NCBI RefSeq assembly: GCF_901709675.1
Contig: NC_051087.1
Location: forward strand, 12,465,384 to 12,529,383
Reading direction: 5' to 3'
DNA: 64,000 nucleotides
Source of the DNA: Syngnathus acus
Lineage: Eukaryota; Chordata; Actinopteri; Syngnathiformes; Syngnathidae
A model generated the notes under the pieces. That model worked only from the letters and a program-made list of their open reading frames with translations. It was not told where the DNA came from and ran no database searches. Both the position numbers and the translations under genes were made by a program. Shown piece after piece: positions 11,280-44,405 of this stretch (the stretch's first letter is position 1; each line of letters opens with the position of its first letter).

Positions 11280-11788
11280 AAAAAAGCATTTTCCGCACTA
11301 TTAGGCGCACTTAAAAACTTAAAATTTACTCGAAAAACCACAGTGCAGGGGGCTGCCACGACACTTGGTTGAGGCTCATGGAGTCTGCGAGCTGAGGCTC
11401 ATGGGAGTTTGCGGGTGGCTAATGCTATAATGATAGCTGCTATACGCACGAGGCTATTTCATTTCAAAATAGGCTCCTCTGTTAATGTTTTGAGTAAATT
11501 TACGAATGATATGGAAGGGAAACAATGTGTTAGATCGAACTTTAGTCAGTTCCGATCATTTTATAGGAGATAGTTTGAGAAACGCGATTGTTTACAGAGG
11601 GCTCATTGGTTATTGGCTAGTGGATGCATACCGCAACCCTAGTCAACCTCAGTTTATTGCAGTATAGCTTCTATTTTATGCGCCTTTTAATCCAGTGCGC
11701 CCTTTATATGAAACAATTTCTAAAATAAAAAATTCAATGAGGGTGCGCCTTATATTCCAGTGCGCCTTATGGTGCGAAAAATACGGTA
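11280..11788. mobile_element. TIR element with GCGCAC-type ends
   Basis: The left end TTTTCCGCACTATTAGGCGC is inverted at the right, whose complement reads TACCGTATTTTTCGCACCAT. The ends also carry internal copies of TGCGCCTTATATTCCAGTGC. About 0.5 kb, non-coding, related in its ends to the 2589 and 26093 elements. Confidence 0.6.
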
Positions 11789-13743
11789 TACTGAATTTTA
11801 AATTGTTTGATGGTTTAAATTAAATCACAGTCAGAAACACTTTACAAAAAAAACATCTGAATGTAATTTTAATAGTACAATAGAGCAGTACAAAGCAAGG
11901 GCAATAAATTATCATTCAGCCATTCAGACACAATCCCTGATACAATGACGCATAGTATGGCTTAACTGCATGCTTCTGGAGCACATACGATAGCAATAAA
12001 AACTTTGTCTTTAATATGAAAGTAACAGTTTCAGTCAGACTCTATTATATTACAGTGGAGTTATACAAATACAGTATTCAGGTACAAGAGCCATTGTATA
12101 CAATTATGTTCCCAGTGCCTCTGCGGTGAGACATTCTTTAGGCATGCTCCAGTCACATTTGCATACAATTTCGTGACAAATAAATCAGCTCACATGTCCT
12201 CAAAACAGCCAGTGGCTGAATAGTGTGACTGGTGTTCTCTGAACCCCTTGAGCTCTTTGTAAATTAAATATTGCAAAAGCATACAACTAATAGTCACTGC
12301 TTGCTCTATTTGGGCTCAACGATTGACCATTTTCAGTCCACGAGGTTGCCAAGAGTTGTTGCCATACTAGGAAATCAATCCTAAAAATGCACTTAGTGTT
12401 AATGACATTGTTGTTAAAATGAGCAAATAGTCATTCCTTCGGCCCCCACACTAAAGTGCTATCAATTTAAATCAAAAATTGGTTGACGAACATGACAGTC
12501 AAGATCATTATTTTCAACTGGAGGTAGCAAAAGCAACCACTACTGAACTGATGATATTAATCTTTCCAAAGTCATACCAATTAAATTAGAGATCATTTAA
12601 ATAAATTTACAACCTCACTTTGATAGTAGGTTAATCATTAATGCAGTCATTTTGCAAAATGGTTAAAAAAAATCACAAAAAAATACTGGTAGGCTTGATC
12701 TGTGTAGTAATTTCACAGAAGCACATCTCACTGTTTTTGGTTTTGTAAACAATAACATTCTAGAAATTTCTTACCGAAAGCCCTAAATGGAAAAACATAC
12801 TATATGTAACTTGCAGTACACATCTTTTTATGAATATTTTGGCCCTAAGTTTTAAATTCTAAGATTGAACAAAATATTATGGCCAACGTAAAACCATCCC
12901 AAAATGTGTAGTATATACATTTTGTGAAGCATTTGGTGTTGTATTTGTTTTTTTTAACACTGTTGAATTTTTTTGGATCTTAGAGCGACAAGTAAAAGGC
13001 CCACCACGACAGCAACCCAAAACTCCAACGAGTAAATATAAGTATGTAAACAATTACAAATACAGTATGTTGTTACACTTTATCAGTGTGGTAGACTCAT
13101 TTTTATCATGGGGCACATCATAGCTTGGGTTTCCTTCGGAGGAGGGTTAAACATTTTGATTACAACATATTATTACGTATACACAATAAACTAATGGATA
13201 ACTAGTTTTTAAAATCAGAATCCAGGAACATTATCCATTTATCCGTTTTCTTAACTGCTTTTACTCATGAGGGTCGCAGGCACGCAGGAGCCTATCCCAG
13301 CTGACCCTGAACCGGTTGCCAGTCAATCGCTGGGCACATATAAACAAACAACTATTCACATTTACACGATTAACCGGTAAAAAAATAAAAATTGCAATAT
13401 CTTAACATGATTACAATTGAAGACAATTTGCAATTTTGGTATTTTAACCACATAAAATGATGTGGTGGGCCAATCTGAGTTTGACACCTGTGCTAAACAT
13501 TCCTTGCTTAAAACACTTTCGTAGCATTAATCAGGGAAATTATTGAATAAACGTAATGACACATACATTCTAGTACAAATCTACACTGTAACGCAAGCAG
13601 ATTTGCTTAGGCAGAGTGCAGGTGGGTTACTGGCAAACTTTTGGGGTTGTGCACATCATACAGTCAGTAAAAACATGCACATCACCATTCCACCCATCAC
13701 CATGCCAGCTGAGGTTTTGCACCACGGGTTGCTACCTACCGCC
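11789..13743 (-). other. AT-rich region immediately downstream of FRMPD1, probable 3' UTR in part
   Basis: It follows the FRMPD1 stop codon on the minus strand and has no ORF of note. A degenerate SINE (about 13225-13370) and a short hAT end (about 13446-13500) are embedded. I could not fix the polyadenylation site. Confidence 0.4.
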
Positions 13744-30949
<17,206 letters not shown>

Positions 30950-30953
30950 TTAC

Positions 30954-33564
30954 CTGAGAAGAGGTCAAGTTTGCTAGAATCACAAATATGTGTTACTGAT
31001 TCAATCAAAATCAAATGCATAAAAAAAAACCGGTTGTTTTTAATCAAGACATCAAGAAAAAAAGAACTGGACCATCACATACATTAAGAGGAAAATAGAT
31101 CAGCTGAAAACCCTGTTGGCAGTTAAATAGGATCAAACAGCTCCCTAATGCTGATCAGAAGTTCCACAAGGCAAAATTGGCATAAAATAAAACTAACATG
31201 CACATACACAGTAATACATGTTGGATATGTTATACTCATGAATAGTAGTTTATAATAAGGGTATAATAATTTTGAAATAATTGAAATAAAGGATGACTCG
31301 ATCCCATCTAGGCTGTGATGTATTCCACAGCTGCAGGAAGCAATCTCTGGCAGACGTGCTTTGCTGATGATGGCATTAGCACCATCCATTAGAAGGAACA
31401 AGCAGATGAGGCGGGAAATCAGTGGGTAAGTTGCCAATGTAAAAAAAAAGAAAGCATAGAAGAAAGAAGGACAGAAAATGAAAATATGGTAACAGGTTAA
31501 GAAGATAAAGACAAATATCTTTTATTGCCTCTGATATCAGCCACGATATTTTCTGACTCCCCTCTCATGAGTCACAAAATGTGTTTATCATGGTTACTTG
31601 AGCTTACATTATTCAGCCACTAATACAACACCATAATGGAAGATTACCACCAATGAATGTTGTGATAGAAATAAAAACAGAAGAAGAAGAATCTCATATT
31701 TTTTCTTATAATGGATTTTCTGTGACAAAGCTACTTCTATTCCTGACATCACATTTTTATGAATATTACTAGAATATTGATCATAGTCTTGTAGGCCTTA
31801 ATGTAGAGTGCCCATGCATTTGTTTTCTGTACAGTTATTGCCATTAGGGTTGTGGGCAACTGGAGCCCATCCCAGTTGATTCAGGGCATGAGGTTAGGTA
31901 CACCCATGAAATGACATCAGGCCATTGTAGATATAAAGACAAATAACCATCCACACTCACATTCACACTTAAAGACCATTTAGCAGGGATAGGCAAGTGG
32001 TGAGCTGATTAATTTTCATAAAAATATAATTTTTCTGGGGGCAGGGGGGTGTAATAAACATGCTTCCTGTATTACAGAGGACAGCCACACACTCATATGG
32101 CCTTGGCTGCCTTATTAAAAAAAGATGACTCAGTGGGAGAGGATTATTTTTTTTTAGCACATGTATCTTCTCTCCCAAACTGGTGTGAGAAGCTTCTTAA
32201 TTGGGAAAAAACATGTAGAGGTAGTTAACAATTACATCAACAACGTTACCTATAGTCATAACACCGACCATATTTTTAAATCTTGTAATCCAACTTTTCA
32301 GCCCCAAAAATATGTCCGGGGCGAATTTCAAAAATTGGATTTTGTTGGACTCCCTCACATGTACAGTACATTGTCAATAGAATTGCCACTCCGTTCCATT
32401 TGACTCTCTTCCAGGTTTCGCAAATAAGTCACACCCTTCTCCTCAAATCTAGCCGCTTTGCTGATTGCGTGTGTGTGTGTATGAGGAGGAAGTAGGCGAG
32501 TGCTTGGATACAAACAATGCCGAAACGAAAACGCACGTTTATGGAGGAATACTTTTTTTTTTGCGCGCTTTCGCCAGGGTCGTGAAGCCCTTTTTTTTTT
32601 TAAATGCTGCACCGATGGTCATATTTCTTTCGTCTTTTTTTTTTTTTTTACTTACTTACTTTCTTTTTTACTATAAAACAAAAACAAACGTTAGTGCATA
32701 TATGTTTTTGCTAGTGTAAATATGTTCTTGTTGTTGTACATACTCTGTTGTTGTTATTGTAGATATGTTGTTTTGTGTTATTCACCAATAAATGCAATTG
32801 ATAGACAGACACCTTGTCATTTAACCAGGAGGTCCTTATATCCATTTAAAATACTACTTACTTGCATGTTATTTTAGTTAAATATAATGTTGATTTCTGA
32901 CAGCAGCAGATTGTTAACAAATCTATTCAGCAATCATACCATTTGTTAAACCCAGCATAATTAAAGTTATGCTATATATGCTGAATGCAATAAAGTCATA
33001 GTGCTGGCAAATGAGATTACCAAGTAGTGTATGTCTGCAGGCAATGACAGGGACTTTGTGCGTCACCCACGCTTAGCCAGATTAGAATGTGTTTCGCCTT
33101 AACCTTACAGGTCTGGCTAGGGCAATGGACAAAGTTAAACGGGATCACAGACAGTCTGTGGTTCACTACACACTTCCCTCTCGCTGTCTGTCCCATCCAG
33201 TACTTATCCCACATTCTGCTAATAGTCTAATCTTGTCATTTGGCTTTTTATATATAGCTATAAAAGGTTTCGGGTTCACAGACCAACACACCTGCTCTCA
33301 GCCCTTTGTGTCAGGGCTCCACGTGGGCGCCACTTAAAGTCCCATCCTACTTCTCCATCCATCATTATGTTGAAGAGGACCAGCCTTCATTACCTAATGA
33401 CAAACACAAATTCATAAAACTCAGTTATGGTGCATAGGAAATCAAACATCAATAAATTAAAAGGCGCCAAAACAATGCAATCCTCCAAGTCTTTGATTTT
33501 TTTTATGTGTAGCTACTACCTATCATAACCATTTTAAACCTGACTTGAGCAAAACTCAAAATAC
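30954..33564. other. Upstream of FRMPD1 exon 1, no gene recognised
   Basis: AT-rich, with an old SINE body (about 31805-31985), poly(T) runs (32541-32650) and an open frame of unknown origin at 31123-31437. It probably belongs to a 5' non-coding intron of FRMPD1, since coding exon 1 is preceded by an acceptor. Confidence 0.4.
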
Positions 33565-33570
33565 CTAAGT

Positions 33571-33747
33571 ACGGAAGAGGATTAGGGCCAGTGAAGAAAA
33601 AAAAAACAGGGGTGACAGGATTCTGACTTTTTTATTCTGAGAATAAAGTCAGAATTCTGACTTTAAAGTCAGAATTCTGAGAAAAAAAGTCAGAATCCTG
33701 TCACCCCTCATTCTTTTTTCTTCACTGGCCCTAATCCTCTTCCGTAA
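33571..33747. mobile_element. Foldback MITE: near-perfect 177-bp palindrome
   Basis: ACGGAAGAGGATTAGGGCCA at the left is exactly inverted as TGGCCCTAATCCTCTTCCGT at the right. The arms continue through CAGGGGTGACAGGATTCTGA to a centre made of AGTCAGAATTCTGA units. CTAAGT directly repeats at 33565-33570 and 33748-33753, a possible target duplication. No ORF. Confidence 0.75.
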
Positions 33748-34026
33748 CTAAGTCAGCATTTTAGAAGTGCCTTTTTTATTTTTCAAAAAACAATATTCCC
33801 ATTTCGACATTCAATGGTCCAGTCTTGTAGTCGAACTGATTATGAATTCAATGTTTTGTGAGGTAGGTGGAAGCTTATTCTAAATGTAGAATAGGCTATT
33901 AGTGACTAGCATAGTAACTCCACTTACATAGAAAGCTGTCTCCAGCACAAACCATTGCATACTGCCGCACAATAGTAACACTTCCTTGCAAACGTCCCTA
34001 CTCAAATATTTTGTGCTTACACAGAT

Positions 34027-37021
<2,995 letters not shown>

Positions 37022-37032
37022 GCAGTAAGCTT

Positions 37033-37396
37033 CCATCCATCCATTTTCTGAACCGCTTAGTCCCCACGAGGGTCGCGGGTGTGCTGGAGCCTATCCCAGC
37101 CGTCATCGGGCAGTAGGCGGGGGACACCCTGAACCGGTCGCCAGCCAATCGCAGGGCACACAGAGACAAACAACCATTTGCACTCGCACTCACACCTAGG
37201 GACAATTTGGAGTCTTCAATCGGCCTACCAAGCATGTCTTTTGGGATGTGGGAGGAAACCGGAGTGCCCGGAGAAAACCCACGCGGGCCCGGGGAGAACA
37301 TGCAAACTCCACACAGGGAGGGCCGGAGGTGGAATCGAACCCGCACCCTCCTAACTGTGAGGCGGACGTGCTACCCAGTGCTCCACCGAGCCGCCC
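37033..37396 (-). mobile_element. tRNA-derived SINE, full length
   Basis: On the minus strand it starts GGCGGCTCGGTGGAGCACTG, has an A-box-like TGGGTAGCACG and a B-box GGTTCGATTCC, and ends TAAGCGGTTCAGAAAATGGA plus ATGG repeats. It is flanked by an 11-bp duplication, GCAGTAAGCTT, at 37022-37032 and 37397-37407. Length 364 bp. The copy at 57774 is nearly identical. Confidence 0.9.
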
Positions 37397-37407
37397 GCAG
37401 TAAGCTT

Positions 37408-38899
37408 GAGATGACAAAAACAATCAACCGTATTTCACTTTCATATTATTGCGTATCTATGATGCACTCGTTTTCATATCATTAGGGTCAGTCTTTCTGC
37501 TGATTTTAGAGCTGAAAAGGTCAGAACCGAGGCAACCTGCATTCGTACCAAAACCTTCTTGCGGCACCGTGTTACACTGTGCAACACATTCACCCAAGCA
37601 ATAGCACACCGAAATTTCCATTACATTTTGCACTCAGCTGAGCTAAATTTGCCGATTAATAACAATGCTACTTGCTGTATTGTGTCTATGTATAAATGTT
37701 TGCAAAATGGTCGTCATCATCATCATCAGCAAAATGGTGTTGCAACATCATGCAAACAGTGATATGCACACCGAGAGCCTTCATCGAGTAGAAAACTTGA
37801 TAAATGCATCAAAAATGTATCCGAGCCTAAAAATAACATCATAAATTAATAAAGCATGAGAAGGCCTTCCGAACTTGGCAGCACTCATTTCATCTTATTT
37901 CATCTGATCTCTTCTCAAGTCTCAATGGTAATTTTGATCCCAAATCCGGCCATGGGTTATATACACTGCTTGTGGCACAAAAATGTACACGTCCTTTGAG
38001 CACATGGAATAGCAATAATAAAAGTTGCCTGGTTCAGGGAGGAATGATGCAGCAAAATATTCAAAGTAACATTGTCCAATAAAATGCATGAGAGCGTGTG
38101 TGCACTTGAGATACAGTTGGTCACTGAATGAAGCTATTGATTTGTAACTGACTGTGATTTATTTGTGTAGTCATCAATTCCTCTGAAGTTGCTGAATAAA
38201 GACGTTGGCTACTTTTAGAGAATGTAGAGTGTTTTCTTTCTCCTGTCAGCAGTGAGACATCTTGGGTATTAAGTTCATTTTTCTTATAGAGCTCCAGTTC
38301 TTTCAGCACCACCCATCTGTCAGACTGTCTCTAATCTTAGAAATCCTCAAATAAACCGCCATCGTCGTTATGTCTGTGCATTCCTTTCATCAAATCACTT
38401 AGTGTATCTAAATATGTAAAGTTGAGCAGTGGCAAGACTTTCTTGCATGTGTTACCTATGAGTGGAGGTGTAGCTACTTAATCACTATTTACAACTTTGA
38501 TGGTACTGTTGTTTTTGATTCGGGTAGGTCTGAGGTAGATTAGCTGTCCGTTATGTAACTACTTTTGAGGAATATACAGCATCCATTGCACACATTGGTG
38601 GAAGGCATATGGTTTATTGACATATTTAATGGATTGTCAGAGAGTTGGCTGCTGTGCTGGAGTACCCTCAAAGGAGTATGCTCCTCTCGCCTTGCACTTT
38701 TAAGATTTAGGAAACAACATAATAAAATGTCAAATGCATTACTGTTTAATTTGTATTGTACCTTTTTTCTTAGCAATCAGCTCCGTTTAACGTGTACTAC
38801 TGTATACCTCAAGGCGAGACGGAAATTTGGCAGAATTTAAGAACAACCGCGCAATAATTTTTATTTTATTTTTAACAGTGTATTGCAATTTCCTACAGT
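37408..38899. other. Intergenic, nothing recognised
   Basis: AT-rich with no supported exon or repeat family. Confidence 0.4.
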
Positions 38900-38959
38900 G
38901 TAGTTGTTATTCAGTCTTGTTAATGAGAGTTAAAGACCTTACCGAGCGGGTTTGTGTTT

Positions 38960-39195
38960 CTAATCCCCTCCAGAGAGGTTTGGGGTGGAGGTGGTGGCGG
39001 GGCGGAGTTCACACTGTCCCGGACGTGGAATTAAAGCGTCCACAAAATAAAGACAAATAAAAAAAATAAAAAAAACAACAACACTGATTCTCAGCGGATG
39101 CAGCCCTCCATGTTAATGCAAATGACGCACGTTATCCAGAGCTGGGGAGCGCGCGTGATACTGAAAGGTGAGACGCGCCGCACATGCACGCTACA

Positions 39196-39233
<38 letters not shown>

Positions 39234-39300
39234 CGGCTCTTTCTCTCTGTCTCTCTCTCTGGCTTTGTCCGCCCCTCGCTCTCGCTCTCTCTTACGGTGG
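38960..39300. promoter_or_regulatory. CpG- and pyrimidine-rich promoter-like patch
   Basis: A local rise in G+C and CpG in AT-rich surroundings. It contains an octamer ATGCAAAT directly followed by a CRE-like GACGCA (39114-39128), several CGCG pairs, and a (TC)n tract at 39200-39292. A possible plus-strand donor (GAAAGGTGAGA, about 39164) follows. It lies about 8 kb upstream of FRMPD1 coding exon 1 and could serve its 5' non-coding exon, but no direct link is visible. Confidence 0.3.
39200..39292. repeat. (TC)n tract
   Basis: TC dinucleotides with interruptions inside the CpG-rich patch. Confidence 0.85.
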
Positions 39301-40443
39301 TGGGTGGAGGCTACACTCCCTCCCCAAATCAAACACCAGAGGATGGATAAGTAAATACATGTTTCATTAAATAATTGACATAAAATACCAAACAACTTCA
39401 TTACCGACAGTGGAAGCAAACAAAACACAATTGTAGCGATTTAGCTTTGATTGTAATATATTTAAGAACGTGAGATAAATTGTTACTGCCCATTGTGTGA
39501 GGACGCAAGGATTATTGTTGTCCACTTATAGTGCCCATAGAAAATCATCATACGCCTTTAAAATAGTTACATTGTCTGTCATACAACCAAAAATCAAAAC
39601 CTATTTAAATATTTTTTCCCAGGTTTATTGTACAAATATAGATGCACAACATCAAAATAATGAGAACAAAGAAAAGAGCTCTGAAAATTAATTAAAACAA
39701 AACTAGAATAAGAGGTTTTTAAAAGCCATCAGCCCCCTGATGAAATGTTTTTGTTGAGCTTCCTTTTGGCTTTACTTACAGACAGATTTAAGGATCATTA
39801 ATTAATTAATTAACCGATTCATCCATTCATTCATTCATTCATCCGTTCGTTCATTCACTGCATAAGGAACCAATTCACTTACATGCAACATATGTCAGTT
39901 CATGGAACATTTCGATGAGGAGTTTGGGTGCGAGCATTTCTCAACACGTTCACAATTACCCGCCACAATTTTCAATATATCCTCATAAGTTCTTACATTA
40001 GATAGACATTAAACTCTGTCTTTGAACATTTTATTCACACTACAATGTGGAAAAACATACCAATGGTGTTATAAAAGAAAACACAAATGTATTTAATTCC
40101 TACCGTTTGCTCATGTGCTTTCAGAGATGCTCGTGTTTTTTTGCACAGGTTATATTATAACTGTGATGTCTTGATCAGCCACAAGATGTCAGAGTTGCAC
40201 AAAGAAAACATTGCCATCTCCCAGTTTTGTCTGACCCCGTTCATGTCCTTTCTCGTTTGCTGAGACGGTCATATGCGGCTTTCAATAAGGTCTCAACCAT
40301 CAATCTCCTCTTTATTAATACTAAAATTAAATTACAACAATACCGCCATCCAGTTTTAAATCCTACTTGGTCTTCATGCCAATCCACATCTTCGGTCTAA
40401 CATTCCCATCTACATCTACATTGTGGTCCCCCAATTTCCCTAA

Positions 40444-40510
40444 CAGAATTCATCCATCCATCCATGCAATTTCTGTACTGCTGGAGAAAACCCACGCGGC
40501 CACGGGGGTA
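40444..40510 (-). repeat. Internally deleted SINE remnant
   Basis: CATCCATCCATCCATGCAAT is joined to GGAGAAAACCCACGCGGCCA, i.e. the SINE 3' tail fused to its mid-region with about 200 bp missing. Confidence 0.5.
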
Positions 40511-41461
40511 TAAATAAAATAAAAGAAACCTTTTTTGTTTCTTTAACTTATTTGCATTTTATTAAACCTACAAACATGTCAGATCATTTTCCTGGATATA
40601 TATATATTAGACGTGTTGATTTGATTGAAGAGTTTGTCCTTAATGACTTGAGACATCAGGCGGTGCCAAACAACCCCCTCCCGCTTCTTTGGCCTGCTCC
40701 AAGAGCTTCCTCTCATGATAAAAAACCTCTCGATTTTCAAAGCTAACCGATCGACCCGAGAAGCTAAAATTTGTCTTTCAATTCGGTCCTAAGGAGGGCA
40801 GATATTTTTGTTTCATGGCTGACATGAAAGGAGAACAGAGGATCCTCTGTCATTAGCCTTATTAGCTTCATTAGTGCAGTATGGATGAACTTCAAATGAC
40901 TGGCTTCCAGTTATTTGTGTTACCATAGAAGCAACATGAGTACTTTTTCATTTTCTGTGTTGGAGACTGTGGTACTACCAATGAAAGTGGTTGAAAATGA
41001 AGACAGCCAATACTCCTCAGTTCTCACCACTAGATGGTAGAACCAGGCAGAAGTGTAAGAGGAACTGACAGCAAAAAAATATATATATTATTTTCAGATG
41101 TGTGTAATAGTGTTTTACCTACACATCCATAAGCTATCCAATCTATTCAAACGGAAAACAAATATTTACATAGTAGTTGATACAAATAGACTGCAAAGAA
41201 AGAGAGTACAAGTTTTGACTGAAATAAAGCACAAGTAAATAAGTCATCATACCGGTATGATGCTTAACTGTATCTAGGCACAGTGGTAAAGTCATGTGTG
41301 GAACAAGAAAAATTCAGCTAACATTTCGCAAAATACAATTGCTGTATCATGAGGAGTTCTTGGATGTCCAAGGGCTAATCCCATTGCTGAAACTGTAGTT
41401 AGTGTCAGAAAGGTCATACAAGTAGAAAACATTTGTTACAATTATAATTTGTATTTTTTCA

Positions 41462-41738
41462 TCTATCCAACTATTTTCTGTACTGCTTGTCCCCACAGGG
41501 GTCGCGGGCGTGCTGGAGCCTATCCCAGCCGTTATCGGGCAGTAGGTGAGGGACACCCTGAACTGGTTGCCAGTCAATCGCAGGGCACACAGAGATGAAC
41601 AACCATCCGCACCCGCACTCACACCTAGGGGCAATTTGAAGTGCTCAATTGGCCTACCAAGCATGTTTTTGGGAAGTGGGAGGAAACCGGAGTGCCCGAA
41701 GAAAACCCACGCAGGCACGGGGAGAACATGCAAACTCC
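41462..41738 (-). mobile_element. SINE, 5'-truncated
   Basis: It matches the 37033 SINE from the tail (CTATTTTCTGTACTGCTTGT, inverse) to ACATGCAAACTCCACAC, then stops before the tRNA-like head. It is more diverged than the two complete copies. Confidence 0.8.
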
Positions 41739-41875
41739 ACACGAACCAAGCACTTAAATGTAAAACAGCAGTACTTTCTAAAAGTGCAAATGATTTTTTT
41801 TCTGTTAATCATCTTTGACAACTCCACCGAATAATTGTGTCTTTACTAACTGACTAGTATATATTCAATTTAGGG

Positions 41876-42050
41876 CAGCACTGGTTATAGCAGATCACAG
41901 ATCAGAGGTGCAGGATTCGATTCCGATCTTCCTGTCTGGCGTTTGCATGTTCTCCCCATGCCTGCATGGGTTTCCTCCAGGTACTCCAGTTTCCTCCCAC
42001 ATTCCAAAGACATGCATGACTGACCAGTCCAAATTGTCTGATTGCATCTG
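41876..42050 (+). repeat. Diverged SINE head, plus orientation
   Basis: GGGCAGCACTGGTTATAGCA then GGATTCGATTCC and GTTTGCATGTTCTCCCC keep the SINE head order with substitutions. Confidence 0.55.
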
Positions 42051-42146
42051 GCTTGGAGATTTCGGCTCTTCAGATAAAACCACTTGTTTTAATCCAGCCA
42101 TCGAATTTCCGCGGCTAAATCCTGTTGAGGGCTGCAGTTGGCTGCA

Positions 42147-43048
42147 GGAGCAACTGTCCATTGTTGTAATTGGATAATAGCATACAGGTAAACGCCCCCT
42201 TTAGAATTAGTTTGCTCGGTCATTAGCTCAGGAGCTGAGGAGCAACTGTCCATTGTTTTAATTGGATAATCGTACAGGTAAGCGCCCCTTTTTGAATCAG
42301 TCTGCTTCCCCTTCGACAAAGAAGATGGCGAAAAGAATAAAAGATAACGAGTATCGTACATTTCAGACTGAATGGACTGAGGAATTCGCCTTTGTGGAGA
42401 GAGCAGGTTGTGTGTCTAATTTGCAATGACAAAATTGCATCGATGAAACGGACGAATGTAAAGCGGCACTCCGATACGCGCCATGCTACCTTTGCATCAA
42501 AATAACCTGCGGGAGACAGCAGAAAGAAATGAAGATTTCATGAAGATTTGGAAAGAATCGCACGACAGAAAGCAGAGTTGGCGAGCAAGTACCTGTGGAC
42601 AGAAATGAAAAAACTTCAACCCAAAGACCAGCTGATTCTCCAAACTTGGAACGCGCTTCCTGTCACATACCGCACACTGCAGCGTGTGAGTACTGGTGTT
42701 GTTTGGATCTGCATGTGAGCAGTCATTCTCACATCTTAAAAACATCAAGAACAATCTACGGTCACGTTTAATGGATGAAAGTCTCAACGCTTGCATGAAG
42801 CTTAACCTCACCAAGTACCAACCAGACCACAAAGACATCAGCAAATCCATGCAGCACCAGAAGTCTCATTAATGGTGAGTATTATAACATTATTTAAAAA
42901 AAAATAAATAAAAAAATTCAGAGGCTTATTATACTGACATTTAGTTGAATTTACTTTTAAAATATATTACTATATGGCTCTCACTGAAACAAATTTCCAA
43001 ATATTTTGCTTTTATGGCTCTCTTAGTCGAAAAGGTTCCCGACCTCTG
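42147..43048 (+). mobile_element. Internally deleted Charlie-type hAT element
   Basis: Two tandem units beginning GGAGCAACTGTCCATTGTT at 42147 and 42239 precede a transposase remnant (42325-42872). The right terminus reads GGTTCCCGACCTCTG (inverse of the Charlie-type CAG-GGTCGGGAACC end). The left terminus was not located. Confidence 0.6.
42325..42872 (+). pseudogene. hAT transposase remnant: BED start fused to dimerisation tail
   Basis: The start MAKRIKDNEYRTFQTEW leads into a BED-finger region (VCLICNDKI...RHSDTRHATF) after a frameshift. Most of the catalytic domain is absent. The 3' part reads CEQSFSHLKNIKNNLRSRL and DESLNACMKL, the hAT C-terminal dimerisation block, with a stop near 42870. 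It is a deletion derivative, not a functional gene. Confidence 0.75.
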
Positions 43049-43625
43049 CTCTAGAGTCTAGAATCATTGGGTCCCTGACATTGAAGATGCGAATAAAAGG
43101 GCAGGAAGTATTTTGCATGAGATTTGGATGGCAGGTGGGTCTTTAAAACCAACCCAAACTTGATTCCTTGTATCTTGATCAAGGAAGTCCAAACACTGTG
43201 CAGTAGATGGCGGATAAGCGCAGCAAGTCTGATTTGGTTCCAACTTGTCTTTTATTCATTCCATCACCTCCAGTACCCACACCTCCACCATGGCCCGGTT
43301 TCTCCTGGCAGTCCTTAATCTCACTTCCTAATCGGCTGCAGACGTGAGGCTTTGCAACTCCCCACACAGCCTTGCGTGGGATATGACCAAGTTTAAGAGG
43401 AAATGCAGACATACTTGCATTTGACAATGGGATAGAGATAAATAAACTATAGAGGGCTCAGTGGGCCTTCGGATGTTGCCCAGATCTACTGTAATGACCT
43501 TAAAACCATTCATACCCCTGTGAGGAGATTCTGCTCAGACGACACTCGTACATTTGATTCTGTACCCTGAACATCCATGACCATGTGAGTGACATACCTT
43601 TTAAGTGATTATAATACATAAATTG

Positions 43626-44388
43626 TAGGGGTGTAAATCGCGGGTTTTGTCACGATTCGATATCATATCGATACAAAGACCCACGATACGATATTTGCCG
43701 ATATCTTAAAGCTTGCTGTGATTCATTCACGATATAGTGCTCCACGATCGATTTTTTTTTTTTTTCTTTTTTTTTTTTAAATAAAAAATATAGAACAATA
43801 TCCTGATTTATAACAATTCATACGCAAAATCAACAAGGTACTGCAAACTCTTTATTTAGGAAATTACAAGAGTATTGTAGTATACAAAGTGCTTATTTTA
43901 ACACTGAACTTTATCAAATTCCTATATTTTTTCTCATATAAGTAAAGAAAAATGAATATTCTTTCTTTTTTTGTAATACCATTAACTTTAAAGTGCATTA
44001 CTGAACTATTTATTTACAATAATTTTAATTGTCCGTTGAGCCATCTTTTCTTTGGAATCCAAAGTGCTTCCAAACGAATGACTTGAAGCCCAAAGGGGAG
44101 CGAATTTCCTCGTCTTCTTGGACACTAGCCATAGCACCAGCCCAGGAGCCGCGTAGTTGTCGGCTCCCCTTTCACGTGCCTGCTCTGCTCTGCTCGCAAC
44201 ACGCCGCGTACTGCTCCCGGAAAGAGGAAGCAAGCAACAATGAACTGGATTTCAAAATAAAGTCGCGTCTAATGTCCGAGGTCAAACACGGCGATATAAA
44301 TCGATGTTTACGTTTAGCATCGATGCCAATAAATCGTAGAGCATTATATCGATTAATCGATGTGTATCGATGAATCGTTACACCCCTA
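43626..44388. mobile_element. Non-autonomous hAT element, TAGGGGTGTAA family, copy 1
   Basis: Ends TAGGGGTGTAA and TTACACCCCTA, flanked by a perfect 8-bp duplication, ATAAATTG (43618-43625 and 44389-44396). Length 763 bp. It retains only a broken remnant of the BED-finger exon present in copy 2. Confidence 0.88.
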
Positions 44389-44405
44389 ATAAATTGCCAT
44401 ACTCT

